From positions 6,638,501 to 6,702,500 of the forward strand of contig NZ_JAVDYB010000001.1 of the NCBI RefSeq assembly GCF_031458235.1: a stretch of 64,000 bases of DNA. Reading direction: 5' to 3'. Source of the DNA: Catenuloplanes atrovinosus (GTDB lineage Bacteria; Actinomycetota; Actinomycetes; Mycobacteriales; Micromonosporaceae). Of this stretch, positions 39,201 through 48,522 are shown piece by piece (position 1 is the stretch's first letter; every line of letters begins with the position of its first letter). The notes under the pieces were generated by a model. It saw only the letters and a list, made by a program, of their open reading frames with translations. It made no database searches and had not been told where the DNA came from. The position numbers and the translations under genes were made by a program.

Positions 39201-40377
39201 CGCCACTCACGTCCGCGGCGGGCACCGCATCACCGGAGTCCACCGACCGGACGTCATGCGAGCCCGCACCGAAGACCGCCGCCGCCGCCTCCGGGTGCAG
39301 CGCGTCCTGGATCGCACCGGAAACGACGGGGTCCGGCGTACCCTCGGCCGGTTGTGCGGCGGCAGCCGCCGAGTCCGGTGAGAGCGCCGCTTCGATCGTG
39401 GCCGCGACCGGCCCACCGTCATCGGAGGGATCGGACGGACCCGCCGCGGCGGTCAGGCCGTCCAGCCGGGTGGCCAGATCGGGGTTCAGCGCCGCATCAC
39501 GGGCACCGGACGTGACCGCCATGGCGAGATCGGTGAAGGTCAGGTCGCCTCCGGTGGAAACGGCGGCGGCGGCCTCGCCCAGCACCTCCCCGGCGGCCGA
39601 GCGCGCCAGACCGTCGGCGAAGCCCCCCGTCGCGCGGAACCCCGCGGTGGACGCGGCCGCTCCCCCGGCGAACCCGGCCGTGGCCGACCTACGGAGCGAG
39701 TCGACGTCCACCCCGTCGCGATGACCGGCGGACACCTGGTGGGCCTGAATCCCGCCGTCCAGCGCGACTTCCCGCGCCGCCTCGGAAACCCCGTCCCGCA
39801 GCGACCGGCGGGCGAGCGACGGCGCCGAGCGGGCACCCTTGGACGCCATGGCGGCCACCAGCCGCTGGAAGATCCGCTGTACGGCCAGGCGGCTGACCGT
39901 GAGCGCGGCGGCCGCCGCCGGGGTCGCGGCGCCCAGCGTGAGCGCCACCGCGACGGTGAGCGAGATCAGCTCGATGACGAGCAGCGTGACCTCGATCCAC
40001 ACCTCGAGCTTGGCGGCCTCGATGTCGCACCCGCACTCCTCGACCATCCTGCCGACCTCGTCGGTGGCGGTCAGCAGCTCGCCGAGCGCGGCCTGGTCGC
40101 CGGCGGCGATCGCGGCCCAGGCGGCGCGGAAGGCCTCGGACGCGGGTCCGGCGTACGAGTTCTGGAAGGCGGTGGCGGCCACGGCGGCGTCGTCGGCGGG
40201 GGCGGCGAGCAGGGCGGCGACGCCGTACCACTCCTCGGCCAGGTCCCAGACGGCCTTCTCGTCGCCCTCGGGCCACTCGACGCCGACGACCCATTCGAGG
40301 CCCTCGCGGATCCAGCCGGGGGCGTCGAGCCAGAGCAGGTCGAGCGGGTGCGGGATCGGGCTGGGCAACACCGTCAC
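36211..40377 (-). CDS. polymorphic toxin: WXG100/CpnT-like N-terminus, repeat stalk, RelA/SpoT-like C-terminal domain
   Basis: 1388 residues from GTG 40377 (GGGAGGA upstream; GTG 40371 also possible). Residues 1-120 are a CpnT-like/WXG100-related helical region ([29 protein letters not shown]), followed by hydrophobic helices 125-165. Residues about 300-900 are low-complexity Ala/Gly/Pro/Ser with tandem repeats. Residues 1176-1388 resemble the RelA/SpoT nucleotidyltransferase fold: [13 protein letters not shown] (1237-1249), LTDLTGAY (Asp 1261), [16 protein letters not shown] (Gly-Tyr 1304-1305), AELRLHL (Glu 1321), and helices [10 protein letters not shown] and [10 protein letters not shown]. 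Family knowledge: such domains in toxins make (p)ppGpp/(p)ppApp or pyrophosphorylate tRNA. Export by a type VII-like system is inferred; no core secretion genes are in the window. The domain call rests on motif pattern only. Confidence 0.75.
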   Translation of the reverse strand: MTVLPSPIPHPLDLLWLDAPGWIREGLEWVVGVEWPEGDEKAVWDLAEEWYGVAALLAAPADDAAVAATAFQNSYAGPASEAFRAAWAAIAAGDQAALGELLTATDEVGRMVEECGCDIEAAKLEVWIEVTLLVIELISLTVAVALTLGAATPAAAAALTVSRLAVQRIFQRLVAAMASKGARSAPSLARRSLRDGVSEAAREVALDGGIQAHQVSAGHRDGVDVDSLRRSATAGFAGGAAASTAGFRATGGFADGLARSAAGEVLGEAAAAVSTGGDLTFTDLAMAVTSGARDAALNPDLATRLDGLTAAAGPSDPSDDGGPVAATIEAALSPDSAAAAAQPAEGTPDPVVSGAIQDALHPEAAAAVFGAGSHDVRSVDSGDAVPAADVSGDSAVGVSSVPERGGASGGVADSMPQTAGAPVRSDSAPSVGSDPVPSVGSDPVPSVGSDPVPSVGSDPVPSVAGPATEWSGSEVAASSGTGLASVADDAPGEPAPAHPDRSGEVASSDPGGATPVSAEASAGADSTAGTPLGGPVAQPPAGTGATVGRAGGLPGALAADPPAAGPLAGGSGVGPAPTGEIAAAGAGDSRIAGPVAGGSGVGPAPADEVAAAGAADPPAAGSPAAGSPAAGSPAAGSPAAGPVAGGSGVGPALAGEVAAAGRAVDGWTDGLGRPADQGAAGPLTAGLGTGVPPAGQAAAASRIADDWANGPDRPPTTATTPGPLTGGVTPGPAGDAPASRGTVDRPASADRSPVAGGLARAVTSAEEALNSSRSQGSDPKAGPVAGGAGFDPGDAVENWSADHGGTDDERPTPGPGPLAGGLGDVATTGGAPSGLSADTAPAGQEGPELAASSGPAQATSGAAPGSEGAAAGPGIVVAPPIVGAGPRGGSPGGAKRGGKPAFRPAKDPVGQPGVPSPGVLASESFGIDESVVLPPSVERPKETGVAPRPNSAAGASPDKTDRAGTATAQPSPPGLLGPGEFGMPTSDIPVIRATPEPEESVRERHLAAQRSFSGTPRAVIDAAPDLESVLAAGVTPAQLAAHLDPAALTRLAPQLSPAEVRDVSALLAGADVRAALEKAWNAPEPGRPLLAEHLVGQLIAHPDLVRIMQSSPELRHSLLSRPLTLHNLATHQQAITVLGEVVAETEAQASSGLSPQRPGGPPQFELTGEHAEISSSLAARSAQARQPDFDIGRSRDEAYLTAYVDLLYARSAEAQPELNRISGEIAERCGGELHARSKPKSRQRAMDKVAGYLNDASLLTDLTGAYIQFNAIDDAYRALRMIDSEDSLDIVEFDDRIKNPARSGYRDLRVNVRLSGGHIAELRLHLKAVDDVAIWEHSLFEVRRDLQSVANEAGRRMTPGEQAIHDGLIRAQQRYFWDALQSTRGAHD
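38461..38520. repeat. 15-base tandem repeat inside toxin stalk
   Basis: Four exact copies of AGCGGGCGAACCGGC plus a partial fifth; on the coding (minus) strand it encodes repeated P-A-A-G-S. In-frame length polymorphism is likely. Confidence 0.9.
38989..39108. repeat. 24-base tandem repeat inside toxin stalk
   Basis: Five consecutive 24-base units (38989, 39013, 39037, 39061, 39085), the first four essentially identical and the last degenerate. On the minus strand each encodes S-D-P-V-P-S-V-G. A flexible stalk between membrane-proximal and toxin parts is the natural reading. Confidence 0.9.
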
Positions 40378-40513
40378 GAGTCCTCCCGATCGTCCCGCGG
40401 CCACGAGCCACCCATTCAAGCAGGTGGGTGCCAGCCTCCGTAGGTCACGCAACGTTCGTGCAACGTCACGGAAACTAACCTGCGCGCGACAGCCCACGGC
40501 GAGGAGGCCGCAC

Positions 40514-42036
<1,523 letters not shown>

Positions 42037-42037
<1 letters not shown>

Positions 42038-42411
42038 TGGCATCCCGGGTCGACGTCACGCCGGCCGCCGCGGACCTGATCAGGTCGTTGCGCGGCACGC
42101 ACGGGCCGCTGATGTTCCACCAGTCCGGCGGGTGCTGCGACGGCAGCGCGCCGATGTGCTATCCGGCGGGCGAGTTCCGTACCGGCAGCGCCGACGTGCT
42201 GCTGGAGGAGATCGTGGTGGACGGCGTGGACGAGCCGGTCACGTTCTGGATGTCGGCCGCGCAGTTCGCGCTTTGGCGACACACGCACCTGACGGTCGAC
42301 GTGGTGCCGGGCCGTGGCAGCGGCTTCTCGCTGGAGGCACCGGAAGGAGTGCGCTTCCTGATCCGTTCCCGCCTGCTCACCTCGGACGAGCTCGCCGAGC
42401 TGGGAGATTGA
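42037..42411 (+). CDS. DUF779 protein
   Basis: 124 residues: FHQSGGCCDGSAPMCYPAGEF, then VTFWMSAAQFALWRHTHLTVDVVPGRGSGFSLE and VRFLIRSRL. DUF779 proteins are encoded directly behind ExaC/AldB-type aldehyde dehydrogenases in many bacteria, as here with a 1-base overlap. The conserved GGCC-D-G and Cys suggest metal or redox chemistry, but the role is not established. Confidence 0.92.
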
Positions 42412-42439
42412 GAATTCCATTTTCCCGCTTCCGGCGTGG

Positions 42440-42469
42440 CCGGTGTCCGCATGCTCCCGCGGGCACCGG
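42440..42469. terminator. hairpin between convergent DUF779 and WXG100-like genes
   Basis: CCGGTGTCCGC (42440-42450) pairs with GCGGGCACCGG (42459-42469) with one G-T pair and an 8-base loop, in the 109-base convergent gap. Confidence 0.6.
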
Positions 42470-42520
42470 TCGTCGCTGGCGCTCCTCCCTGCCGGTCCCG
42501 CGGTGGCCGGCCGCGGGCGC

Positions 42521-42844
42521 TCAGACCGGCCAGGCGCCCTGGATCAGCGCGTCGTTCGCGTCGTCGGTGGCGGTGACGCGCCGGACCGCGACGGTGGCCG
42601 ACACGCCCAGATCCTCCACCTGCGCGCCCAGGTCCTCCGTGGCCGCCAGCACGCGGGCCTCGACGGCGCGGTACCGCGCCTCGAAGGCCGCACCGATCTC
42701 GTCGGCCCCCCAGGGCGGCGCCGCGGAGAGCGCCTGGATCCGGGTGCCCGCCGCACGCGCCCGCCCCAGCAACTCGGCACCCGCGTCGGCCAGGTCGTGC
42801 GCGGCCCGCCCCGCCCGCGCCACCTCAACACGCACGTCACTCAT
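42521..42844 (-). CDS. WXG100-superfamily-like small protein
   Basis: 107 residues from ATG 42844. Almost wholly helical and Ala-rich: VEVARAGRAAHDLADAGAELLGRARAAGTRIQAL, a W-G turn (APPWGADEIGAAFEARYRAVEARV), then a second helix (ATEDLGAQVEDLGVSATVAVRRVTATDDAN). A helix-W-x-G-helix hairpin of about 100 residues suits the WXG100/ESAT-6 type secreted by type VII systems, though the motif here is WGA. Its ATG overlaps the stop of the last 74-base micro-ORF, whose GGAGGA serves as ribosome binding site. Confidence 0.65.
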   Translation of the reverse strand: MSDVRVEVARAGRAAHDLADAGAELLGRARAAGTRIQALSAAPPWGADEIGAAFEARYRAVEARVLAATEDLGAQVEDLGVSATVAVRRVTATDDANDALIQGAWPV

Positions 42845-42918
42845 GCCGCGCCGTCCTCCATGCTGCGGAATCCGTGTGGTCGGCGCTGAGCCGATGACTC
42901 GCTCGCACGCTCGCTCAT
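42841..42918 (-). CDS. 25-residue micro-ORF, copy 4 of array 1
   Basis: Starts MSERASESSAQRRPHGF and ends MEDGAA; most diverged copy (Leu4 to Arg, Val to Met, Pro to Ala). Its TGA overlaps the WXG100-like ATG (ATGA), and its codons contain the GGAGGA that precedes that start. Whether the peptide itself is functional is unknown. Confidence 0.55.
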   Translation of the reverse strand: MSERASESSAQRRPHGFRSMEDGAA

Positions 42919-42992
42919 GCCGGACCGTCCTCCACGCTGCGGTATCCGTGTGGTCGGCGCTGAGCCGATGACTCACTCGCAAGCTCGCTCAT
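42915..42992 (-). CDS. 25-residue micro-ORF, copy 3 of array 1
   Basis: Starts MSELASESSAQRRPHGY, ends VEDGPA. Start and stop each overlap the neighbouring copy by 4 bases; GGAGGA lies 9 bases before its start in the preceding copy. Confidence 0.55.
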   Translation of the reverse strand: MSELASESSAQRRPHGYRSVEDGPA

Positions 42993-43066
42993 GCCGGACC
43001 GTCCTCCACGCTGCGGAATCCGTGTGGTCGGCGCTGAGCCGATGACTCACTCGCAAGCTCGCTCAT
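42989..43066 (-). CDS. 25-residue micro-ORF, copy 2 of array 1
   Basis: Starts MSELASESSAQRRPHGF, ends VEDGPA. Differs from copy 3 at one codon (Phe for Tyr at residue 17). Coupled on both sides by ATGA. Confidence 0.55.
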   Translation of the reverse strand: MSELASESSAQRRPHGFRSVEDGPA

Positions 43067-43140
43067 GCCGGACCGTCCTCCACGCTGCGGTATCCGTGTG
43101 GTCGGCGCTGAGCCGATGACTCGCTCGCAAGCTCGCTCAT
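43063..43140 (-). CDS. 25-residue micro-ORF, copy 1 of array 1
   Basis: Starts MSELASESSAQRRPHGY, ends VEDGPA. Its ATG overlaps the stop of the YbaB-like gene, whose own C-terminus is S-E-D-G-P-A, so the unit's end copies the host gene's end. Confidence 0.55.
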   Translation of the reverse strand: MSELASESSAQRRPHGYRSVEDGPA

Positions 43141-43541
43141 GCCGGGCCGTCCTCAGATGCCGGGCCGAACCGGGGAAACGCGCCGGTGGTCAGGAAGGAC
43201 ATGGCGGCGCTGTGCGGCGGGAGGTGGTCGGCGAGCAGGTGCTGGACCGCGTCGGCCGCGTCCGCGGTGGCCAGGCCCACCAGGCGGGTGATCTCGTCGG
43301 CCAGTTCGTGCGGCGCGTACGCCCGGTAGGCCCGCGCCTCGATCTCCAGCGAGGTGAGCTGGCCGCGCGGCCCCACGGTGACCCGGATCAGCTCGTGCGT
43401 GTCGGTCGCGGAGGCGGACAGCTCGGCGAGGCTCGCCTGCAACTCCGCCATGCCGTCGCGGAGGCGCTCGTACTGCCCGTAGACGTCCGCGAAGCGGGCC
43501 TTGAGCGCGGCGTTCGCGTCGCGGTCGACGTGCTGGGCCAC
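43137..43541 (-). CDS. YbaB/EbfC family nucleoid-associated-like protein
   Basis: 134 residues from GTG 43541, with GGGGGAGGGG about 8 bases upstream. A coiled-coil helix (NAALKARFADVYGQYERLRDGMAELQASLAEL) then THELIRVTVGPRGQLTSLEIEARAYRAYAPHELADEITRLVGLATADA, the beta-strand and helix plan of YbaB DNA-binding proteins. Actinobacterial relatives are often encoded with WXG100-like proteins, as in this operon. DNA binding is inferred. Confidence 0.8.
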   Translation of the reverse strand: MAQHVDRDANAALKARFADVYGQYERLRDGMAELQASLAELSASATDTHELIRVTVGPRGQLTSLEIEARAYRAYAPHELADEITRLVGLATADAADAVQHLLADHLPPHSAAMSFLTTGAFPRFGPASEDGPA

Positions 43542-43622
43542 CGGCCATCCCCTCCCCCTGGTGCGGCGTGCCGACCATACCGGGCCGTGTCGAACGGCGA
43601 GGTCCACGGTTGGCACCGCGGG

Positions 43623-43636
43623 GTGACCTGGGTCAC
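43623..43636. promoter_or_regulatory. palindrome between YbaB-like and GAF regulator genes
   Basis: GTGACCTGGGTCAC is a 6+2+6 perfect dyad 42 bases upstream of the GAF regulator start and 82 bases upstream of the YbaB-like start. Candidate operator for autoregulation, or for the divergent pair. Confidence 0.45.
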
Positions 43637-43677
43637 GATAGCGATAGTCCGCTGCCAGACACAGGGGAAGGACGTCG

Positions 43678-44964
43678 ATGTCCAACCCGTGGCTCGCCCT
43701 GCACCTCGGTGCCGATCCGGCCGAACGCATCGGCCAGATCCGCCGTGCGCACGACGCGTTCATCAACGGCGGCACGACGTCGCAGGTCAGAAGCGTCGTC
43801 GTGGACTCCTGGCGGCGGTCCGCGGTCGCCTCGGTCGATCCGGACACGACCGCGCCCACCGACCTGACCGACGACGAGCTCGCCGGCTACCGCGCCGCCC
43901 ACCCGCTGGCCCGTGTGCTGCCGCTCTTCCGCGATCTGCTCGGCGGCATCGCGGACGACGGCGAGCACCTGATGGCCGTCTGCGACGCGCGCGGCCGGCT
44001 GCTCTGGGTGGAGGGCCACGCCGCGGTGCTGCGCAGCGCCGCCGCGATGAACTTCGTGCCCGGCGCCCGCTGGGACGAGCGCCACGCCGGCACGAACGCG
44101 CCCGGCACCGCGCTCGCGGTCGACCACTCCGTGCAGATCTTCGCCACCGAGCACTTCAGCCGCCCTGTCCAGCGCTGGACGTGCGCCGCCGCCCCGATCC
44201 ACGACCCCGCCTCCGGCCGCCTGCTCGGTGCCGTCGACCTCACCGGCGGCGACCACCTCGCCACCCCGCACAGCCTCGCGCTGGTCACCGCCACCGCCCG
44301 CGCCGCCGAGGCGCTGCTGGCCACGCCGGCCGGGGACCACGCTCCCGCCGTGACCGCGCTCGGCCGCGACGAGGCGGTGCTGACCGTGGCCGGCCGCCGT
44401 ACCCGCCTGGGCCGGCGGCACAGCGAGTTGCTGGCGCTGCTGCTGTGCCACCCCGAGGGCCGTACCGGCGAGCAGTTGGCGCTCGACCTCTACGGCGAGG
44501 ACCTCCAGGCCCCGGTCACGCTCCGCGCCGAACTCTCCCGGCTGCGCCGCACGCTCGGCCCCGCGCTGGTCGGCTCCCGCCCGTACCGGATAGAACCCGG
44601 CGTCACCGCCGACTTCCTCACCCTCCCCCGCCTGCTGGACGCCGGCCTGATCGGCGAGGCCCTCGACGCGTACGCCGGCCCGCTCCTGCCCGCCTCCGAC
44701 GCCCCCGGCGTCGTCCGGCTGCGCCGTTCCCTCGACGACCGCCTCCGCACCGCTGTGCTCGAGTCCGGCGATCCGGCCCTGCTCGACACCTGGGTACGCA
44801 CCGAATGGGCCACCGACGACCTCCAAGCCTGGGAGGCCCTCGCCCACGTCCTCCCCCCGCACTCCCCCCGCCACACCCTCGCCCTCGCCCACATCCACAC
44901 CCTCACCCGCGAATACGGCCTCCGGAGCAACACGGCGCGGCGGCGGTCAGGAAAGCAGGAGTGA
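43678..44964 (+). CDS. GAF-domain transcriptional regulator with winged-helix C-terminus
   Basis: 428 residues. N-terminal segment [28 protein letters not shown] and [10 protein letters not shown] as in AcoR-like activators, a GAF domain (about 80-225, [44 protein letters not shown] and [31 protein letters not shown]), then a winged-helix (about 235-310, [34 protein letters not shown]) and a helical tail. It lacks the sigma-54 ATPase of true AcoR. The same architecture accompanies ExaC aldehyde dehydrogenases in actinobacteria, so control of the 40514-42411 pair is likely. Convergent with lysE, overlapping it by 18 bases. Confidence 0.85.
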   Translation: MSNPWLALHLGADPAERIGQIRRAHDAFINGGTTSQVRSVVVDSWRRSAVASVDPDTTAPTDLTDDELAGYRAAHPLARVLPLFRDLLGGIADDGEHLMAVCDARGRLLWVEGHAAVLRSAAAMNFVPGARWDERHAGTNAPGTALAVDHSVQIFATEHFSRPVQRWTCAAAPIHDPASGRLLGAVDLTGGDHLATPHSLALVTATARAAEALLATPAGDHAPAVTALGRDEAVLTVAGRRTRLGRRHSELLALLLCHPEGRTGEQLALDLYGEDLQAPVTLRAELSRLRRTLGPALVGSRPYRIEPGVTADFLTLPRLLDAGLIGEALDAYAGPLLPASDAPGVVRLRRSLDDRLRTAVLESGDPALLDTWVRTEWATDDLQAWEALAHVLPPHSPRHTLALAHIHTLTREYGLRSNTARRRSGKQE

Positions 44965-45540
44965 GAGGGCGAGAGCGGTCATGACCGCGGCGATGAGGGC
45001 GTCGACGACGCGCCAGGCGGAGGGGCGGGCGAGCAGGGGGGCGAGGCGGGTGGCCCCGAAGCCGAGGGCGGTGAACCAGGTGGCGCTGGCCGCCGCGGCA
45101 CCGGCGCCGAAGAGCCACTGCTGCGGGTCCTGGTTGGCGATGGCGCCGAGGAGCACGACCGTGTCCAGGTAGACGTGCGGGTTGAGGAACGTGAAGGCGA
45201 GGCAGGCGAGCAGCGTGGTGCGGAGCGTCGCGGGCGGGCGGTCGAGCGGGCTGAGCGTGCCGGGGCGCAGCGCCCGGCGGGCGGCCAGCACCGCGTAGCC
45301 GAGCAGGAACGCGGCGCCGCCCCACCGGACGGCCGTGAGCGCGGCGGGCGCCTGGGTGAGGAGCGCGCCGAGGCCGGCGATGCCCGCGGTGATCAGCACC
45401 GCGTCGGAGACCGCGCACACCGCGACGACCGCGAGCACGTGTTCCCGGCGCAGGCCCTGGCGCAGCACGAACGCGTTCTGCGCGCCGATCGCGACGATCA
45501 GCGTGAGCGAGAAGCCGAAGCCGGCGAGGACGGATGCCAT
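44947..45540 (-). CDS. lysE: LysE/ArgO family basic amino acid exporter
   Basis: 197 residues with about six transmembrane helices. LysE signature: [44 protein letters not shown] near the N-terminus and [21 protein letters not shown] in the middle. Exports lysine and arginine. Divergent from its usual LysR-type activator across 69 bases, the classic lysE-lysG arrangement. Confidence 0.94.
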   Translation of the reverse strand: MASVLAGFGFSLTLIVAIGAQNAFVLRQGLRREHVLAVVAVCAVSDAVLITAGIAGLGALLTQAPAALTAVRWGGAAFLLGYAVLAARRALRPGTLSPLDRPPATLRTTLLACLAFTFLNPHVYLDTVVLLGAIANQDPQQWLFGAGAAAASATWFTALGFGATRLAPLLARPSAWRVVDALIAAVMTALALSLLLS

Positions 45541-45609
45541 GACCCGACGCTAGGCGCGACCCCGCATGCACTCCAGCTAAAGATTGTGAAGGACCATTAG
45601 GATCGCTTA

Positions 45610-46485
45610 ATGGCGCTGGATCCGGTGCAGCTCGCGACGTTCCACGCGGTGGTCGCGCACGGCAGCTTCGACGCGGCCGCGCGCGCTCTGCACGTCACGC
45701 CGTCCGCGGTGAGCCAGCGGATCAAGGCGCTGGAACGGGTGGTCGGCCAGGTGCTGGTGCGCCGGGCCCGGCCGTGCGAGCCGACCGCGGCCGGGCAGTC
45801 GCTGGTCCGGCTCGGCGGCCAGATCGCACTGCTGGAGCGGGAGGCGCTGGACGCGGCGCGGGGCGCGCTGACCGGCCGGGCGCGGGTGGCCGTGGTGGTC
45901 AACGCGGACTCGCTCGCCTCCTGGTTCGTGCCCGCGCTCACGGCCGTACCCGATGCGGTCTTCGATCTGCACACGGACGACGAGGGCCACACGGCGGACC
46001 TGTTGCGCGCCGGGACCGTGATGGCGGCGGTGACCACGGAGCGGGTCGCGGTGCAGGGCTGCCGGGTCCGGCGGCTCGGCGCGATGCGCTATCTCGCGGT
46101 CGCGGCGCCGGCCGTGCACGAGGCCTGGTTCGCCGGCCGCGACCTGGCGGAGGCGCTGGCCGAGGCGCCGATGGTGCGGTTCAACCGCAAGGACCTGCTC
46201 CAGCACCGGTTCGCCCGGGAGGTGTCCGGCCGCGACCTGGATCCGCCGGCGCACTGCGTGCCGGCGTCGTCCGCGTTCGACACGGCGGTCCGGCTCGGGC
46301 TCGGCTGGGGCCTGCTGCAGGAGCGGTCCGCGGCCGAGGACGTGGCGGCGGGGCGCCTGATCGACCTCGCCCCCGGGCGGTACGTGGACGTCCCGCTCTA
46401 CTGGCAGTGCTGGCGCCTGGAGTCCGCGGTGCTGGACGCGCTGACCACGGCGGTCCACGACGCGGCCGCGACCGCCCTGCGCTGA
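45610..46485 (+). CDS. argP: LysR family activator ArgP/LysG
   Basis: 291 residues. N-terminal winged helix MALDPVQLATFHAVVAHGSFDAAARALHVTPSAVSQRIKALERVVGQVLVRR, then an effector domain with VVVNADSLASWFVPAL, FDLHTDDEGHTADLLRAGTVMAAVTTE. This is the ArgP/LysG/IciA group, which senses lysine or arginine and activates the exporter gene; the adjacent divergent lysE supports it. Confidence 0.93.
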   Translation: MALDPVQLATFHAVVAHGSFDAAARALHVTPSAVSQRIKALERVVGQVLVRRARPCEPTAAGQSLVRLGGQIALLEREALDAARGALTGRARVAVVVNADSLASWFVPALTAVPDAVFDLHTDDEGHTADLLRAGTVMAAVTTERVAVQGCRVRRLGAMRYLAVAAPAVHEAWFAGRDLAEALAEAPMVRFNRKDLLQHRFAREVSGRDLDPPAHCVPASSAFDTAVRLGLGWGLLQERSAAEDVAAGRLIDLAPGRYVDVPLYWQCWRLESAVLDALTTAVHDAAATALR

Positions 46486-46599
46486 CCGGCGGCCCCGGGA
46501 TGATCAGGAAATCTCCGGGTCAACCCGGATGAAATCTTCGCTCACCGTCTGAGACGGTCGGGGTGCACATCAGTGACTCCGCCCTGATGCGACGGGGCG

Positions 46600-47787
46600 A
46601 TGAGCGGACGGAGGCACAACCCGGTGCGACATCTCAGAACTTCGATCGGTGCCACCCTGGCCGTGCTGCTGCTCACGGCCGCGTGCGCCACCTCGGCCGG
46701 CGACGAGCCGGACTCGGCCGCGGCACCGGCCACGAGCGGCGCGCACGGCCACGAGTACCAGGAGCCGCCGCCCGCGGCGCCGCTGCGCGAGGGTGAGCGG
46801 TTCCAGGAGTTGACCATGGAGCGGGCGTACTCGCCGCGGGCACCGGAGGGCGCCACCGACGAGTACCGCTGCTTCATGATCGACCCGGCGCTGACCGAGC
46901 CCGCGTTCCTCACCGGCAGCCAGTTCCTGCCGCAGAACCACCAGTTGGTGCACCACGCGATCTTCTTCCGGCTGGAGCCGGACCAGGTGGTGGACGCGGA
47001 GAAGCTGGACGCGGCCGAGGAGGGTGACGGCTGGCGCTGCTTCGGCAACGCCGGGGTCGGCGACGCGGCCTGGGTGGCGCACTGGGCGCCGGGCGCGGAC
47101 GAGGTGCTGCTGGACCAGAAGGTCGGCTACCCGATGACGCCGGGCAGCCGGCTGGTCATGCAGATCCACTACAACCTGCTGGCCACCGGCGGGGACGCGG
47201 CGGCGAGCGACCGATCCAGCATCCGGCTGCGACTGTCCACGGACGACCTCACGCCGCTGCGGACCGGGCTGCTGACCGCGCCGGTCGAGCTGCCGTGCGC
47301 GCCCGGCGAGTCCGGGCCGCTGTGCGACCGGGCCGCGGCCGTCGCGGACGTGACCAAGCGGTTCGGCGCCGAGGCCGGGCAGACGGTCGAGCAGCTGAAC
47401 AAGTGGTGCAACGACGGCAATACGCCGCGGCAGGGCCCGTCGCAGAGCTGCGTGCAGCCGGTCGAGGAGCCGATGACCGTCTACGCGGTGGCCGGTCACA
47501 TGCACCTGCTGGGCCGCGCGATCTCGGTGGAGCTGAACCCGGGCACGCCGCAGGCGCGGAAGCTGCTGGACATCCCCGCGTACGACTTCGACGACCAGGC
47601 GATCCGCCCGCTGGACGCGCCGGTCCAGCTGAAGGCGGGCGACACGCTGAAGGTCAGCTGCACGCACGACGCCACGCTCCGGCAGCAGCTGCCGGCGCTG
47701 CAGGACCTGCCGCCGCGGTACGTGGTCTGGGGCGAGGGCACCAGCGACGAGATGTGCCTCGGCATCCTGGTGGCGGGCGCGGCCTAG
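46600..47787 (+). CDS. copper type II monooxygenase-like lipoprotein
   Basis: 395 residues. Signal peptide with lipobox TAAC (Cys 29), so surface-anchored. Motifs match the peptidylglycine/dopamine monooxygenase fold: QLVHHAIFF (His118-His119), VMQIHYN (His190), GHMHLLG (His300, His302) and DEMCLG (Met385), i.e. CuH and CuM ligand sets in the right order, with several Cys for disulfides. In animals these enzymes hydroxylate C-H bonds with ascorbate and O2; the bacterial substrate is unknown. The stop overlaps the convergent tetR stop. Confidence 0.75.
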   Translation: MSGRRHNPVRHLRTSIGATLAVLLLTAACATSAGDEPDSAAAPATSGAHGHEYQEPPPAAPLREGERFQELTMERAYSPRAPEGATDEYRCFMIDPALTEPAFLTGSQFLPQNHQLVHHAIFFRLEPDQVVDAEKLDAAEEGDGWRCFGNAGVGDAAWVAHWAPGADEVLLDQKVGYPMTPGSRLVMQIHYNLLATGGDAAASDRSSIRLRLSTDDLTPLRTGLLTAPVELPCAPGESGPLCDRAAAVADVTKRFGAEAGQTVEQLNKWCNDGNTPRQGPSQSCVQPVEEPMTVYAVAGHMHLLGRAISVELNPGTPQARKLLDIPAYDFDDQAIRPLDAPVQLKAGDTLKVSCTHDATLRQQLPALQDLPPRYVVWGEGTSDEMCLGILVAGAA

Positions 47788-48383
47788 CGGGGACGCAGCC
47801 GGGCGAGGAAGGCCTCCAGAACCGCGGGCATGTCGACCGTGTCTCGGTCGAGCAGCCACTGGATCTGGAGGCCGTCCATCAGCGCGACCAGGGACACCGC
47901 GGTCGCGTCCACGTCGACGTCGGCCGCGAGCCGGCCGTCCGCCTTCGCCTCGCGCAGCGCGTCGGCCATCAGCTCGCGGATCCGGCGGTACCGGCCGACG
48001 AAGAACCCGTGCGCCGGGTGCTCCTCGGCGACCGCCTCGCCGGACAGCGTGGCGTAGAGCTGGACCAGGCCCGGCACGGTGGCGTTGTGCCGGACCAGCT
48101 CGGTCACCGCCTCCAGGAACGCCCAGCCGCGCTCGCCGTCGAGCCGGCGCTGGTCCGCGTCGTCCCGCTGGTCGAGCACCTCGGCGAGCAGCTGCTCCTT
48201 GGACGAGAAGTGGTGCAGCAGTCCGGCCTGGGTGAGCCCGACGCCGTCCGCGATCTCCTTCAGCGAGCCGCCGCGGTAACCGGACTCGGCGAACACCACG
48301 ACGGCGTGCCGCAGGATCTCCGCGCGCTTGGCGCGGCCCTTGGTGTAGCTGCCGCGGACCCGCCGGGCGTTCCCCTCAGTCAC
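47784..48383 (-). CDS. TetR family regulator
   Basis: 199 residues from GTG 48383 (no clear ribosome binding site; GTG 48389 and 48425 are alternatives). Helix-turn-helix GRAKRAEILRHAVVVFAESGYRGGSLKEIADGVGLTQAGLLHHFSSKEQLLAEVL, then a ligand domain. Divergent from the first GH16-like gene across 139 bases, so it may control it. Ligand unknown. Confidence 0.9.
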   Translation of the reverse strand: MTEGNARRVRGSYTKGRAKRAEILRHAVVVFAESGYRGGSLKEIADGVGLTQAGLLHHFSSKEQLLAEVLDQRDDADQRRLDGERGWAFLEAVTELVRHNATVPGLVQLYATLSGEAVAEEHPAHGFFVGRYRRIRELMADALREAKADGRLAADVDVDATAVSLVALMDGLQIQWLLDRDTVDMPAVLEAFLARLRPR

Positions 48384-48522
48384 GAACACCGAGCGTAGTC
48401 GGGCGCGCAACGAAGCGACCGGCACGCTAAACCATTCTTAGGAGACTCTGAAGGATCTTGACTCCGGTGGATCCCTCGACCAGCCTTCGGCGAGGCGAGA
48501 TCCCCTCGAGTCAGGAGCACAG

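Larger units (their letters stand above)
42841..43140 (-). repeat. four tandem 74-base micro-ORF cassettes
   Basis: Four head-to-tail 74-base units (ATG positions 43140, 43066, 42992, 42918) fill exactly the junction between the YbaB-like stop and the WXG100-like start. Differences are few single bases. Each unit read on the minus strand is ATGAGCGAGC..., conserved core, variable half, GGAGGACGG and the next ATGA. The same 74-base architecture with an identical core recurs at 60240-60391. Confidence 0.95.

Noticed and set aside
36211-40377. Housekeeping stringent-response RelA
   Set aside because: The RelA/SpoT-like part is C-terminal, lacks HD and TGS/ACT domains, and follows a WXG100-like and stalk region.
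42841-43140. CRISPR array
   Set aside because: Units are 74 bases, contiguous without unique spacers, and coding with overlapping starts and stops; no cas genes nearby.
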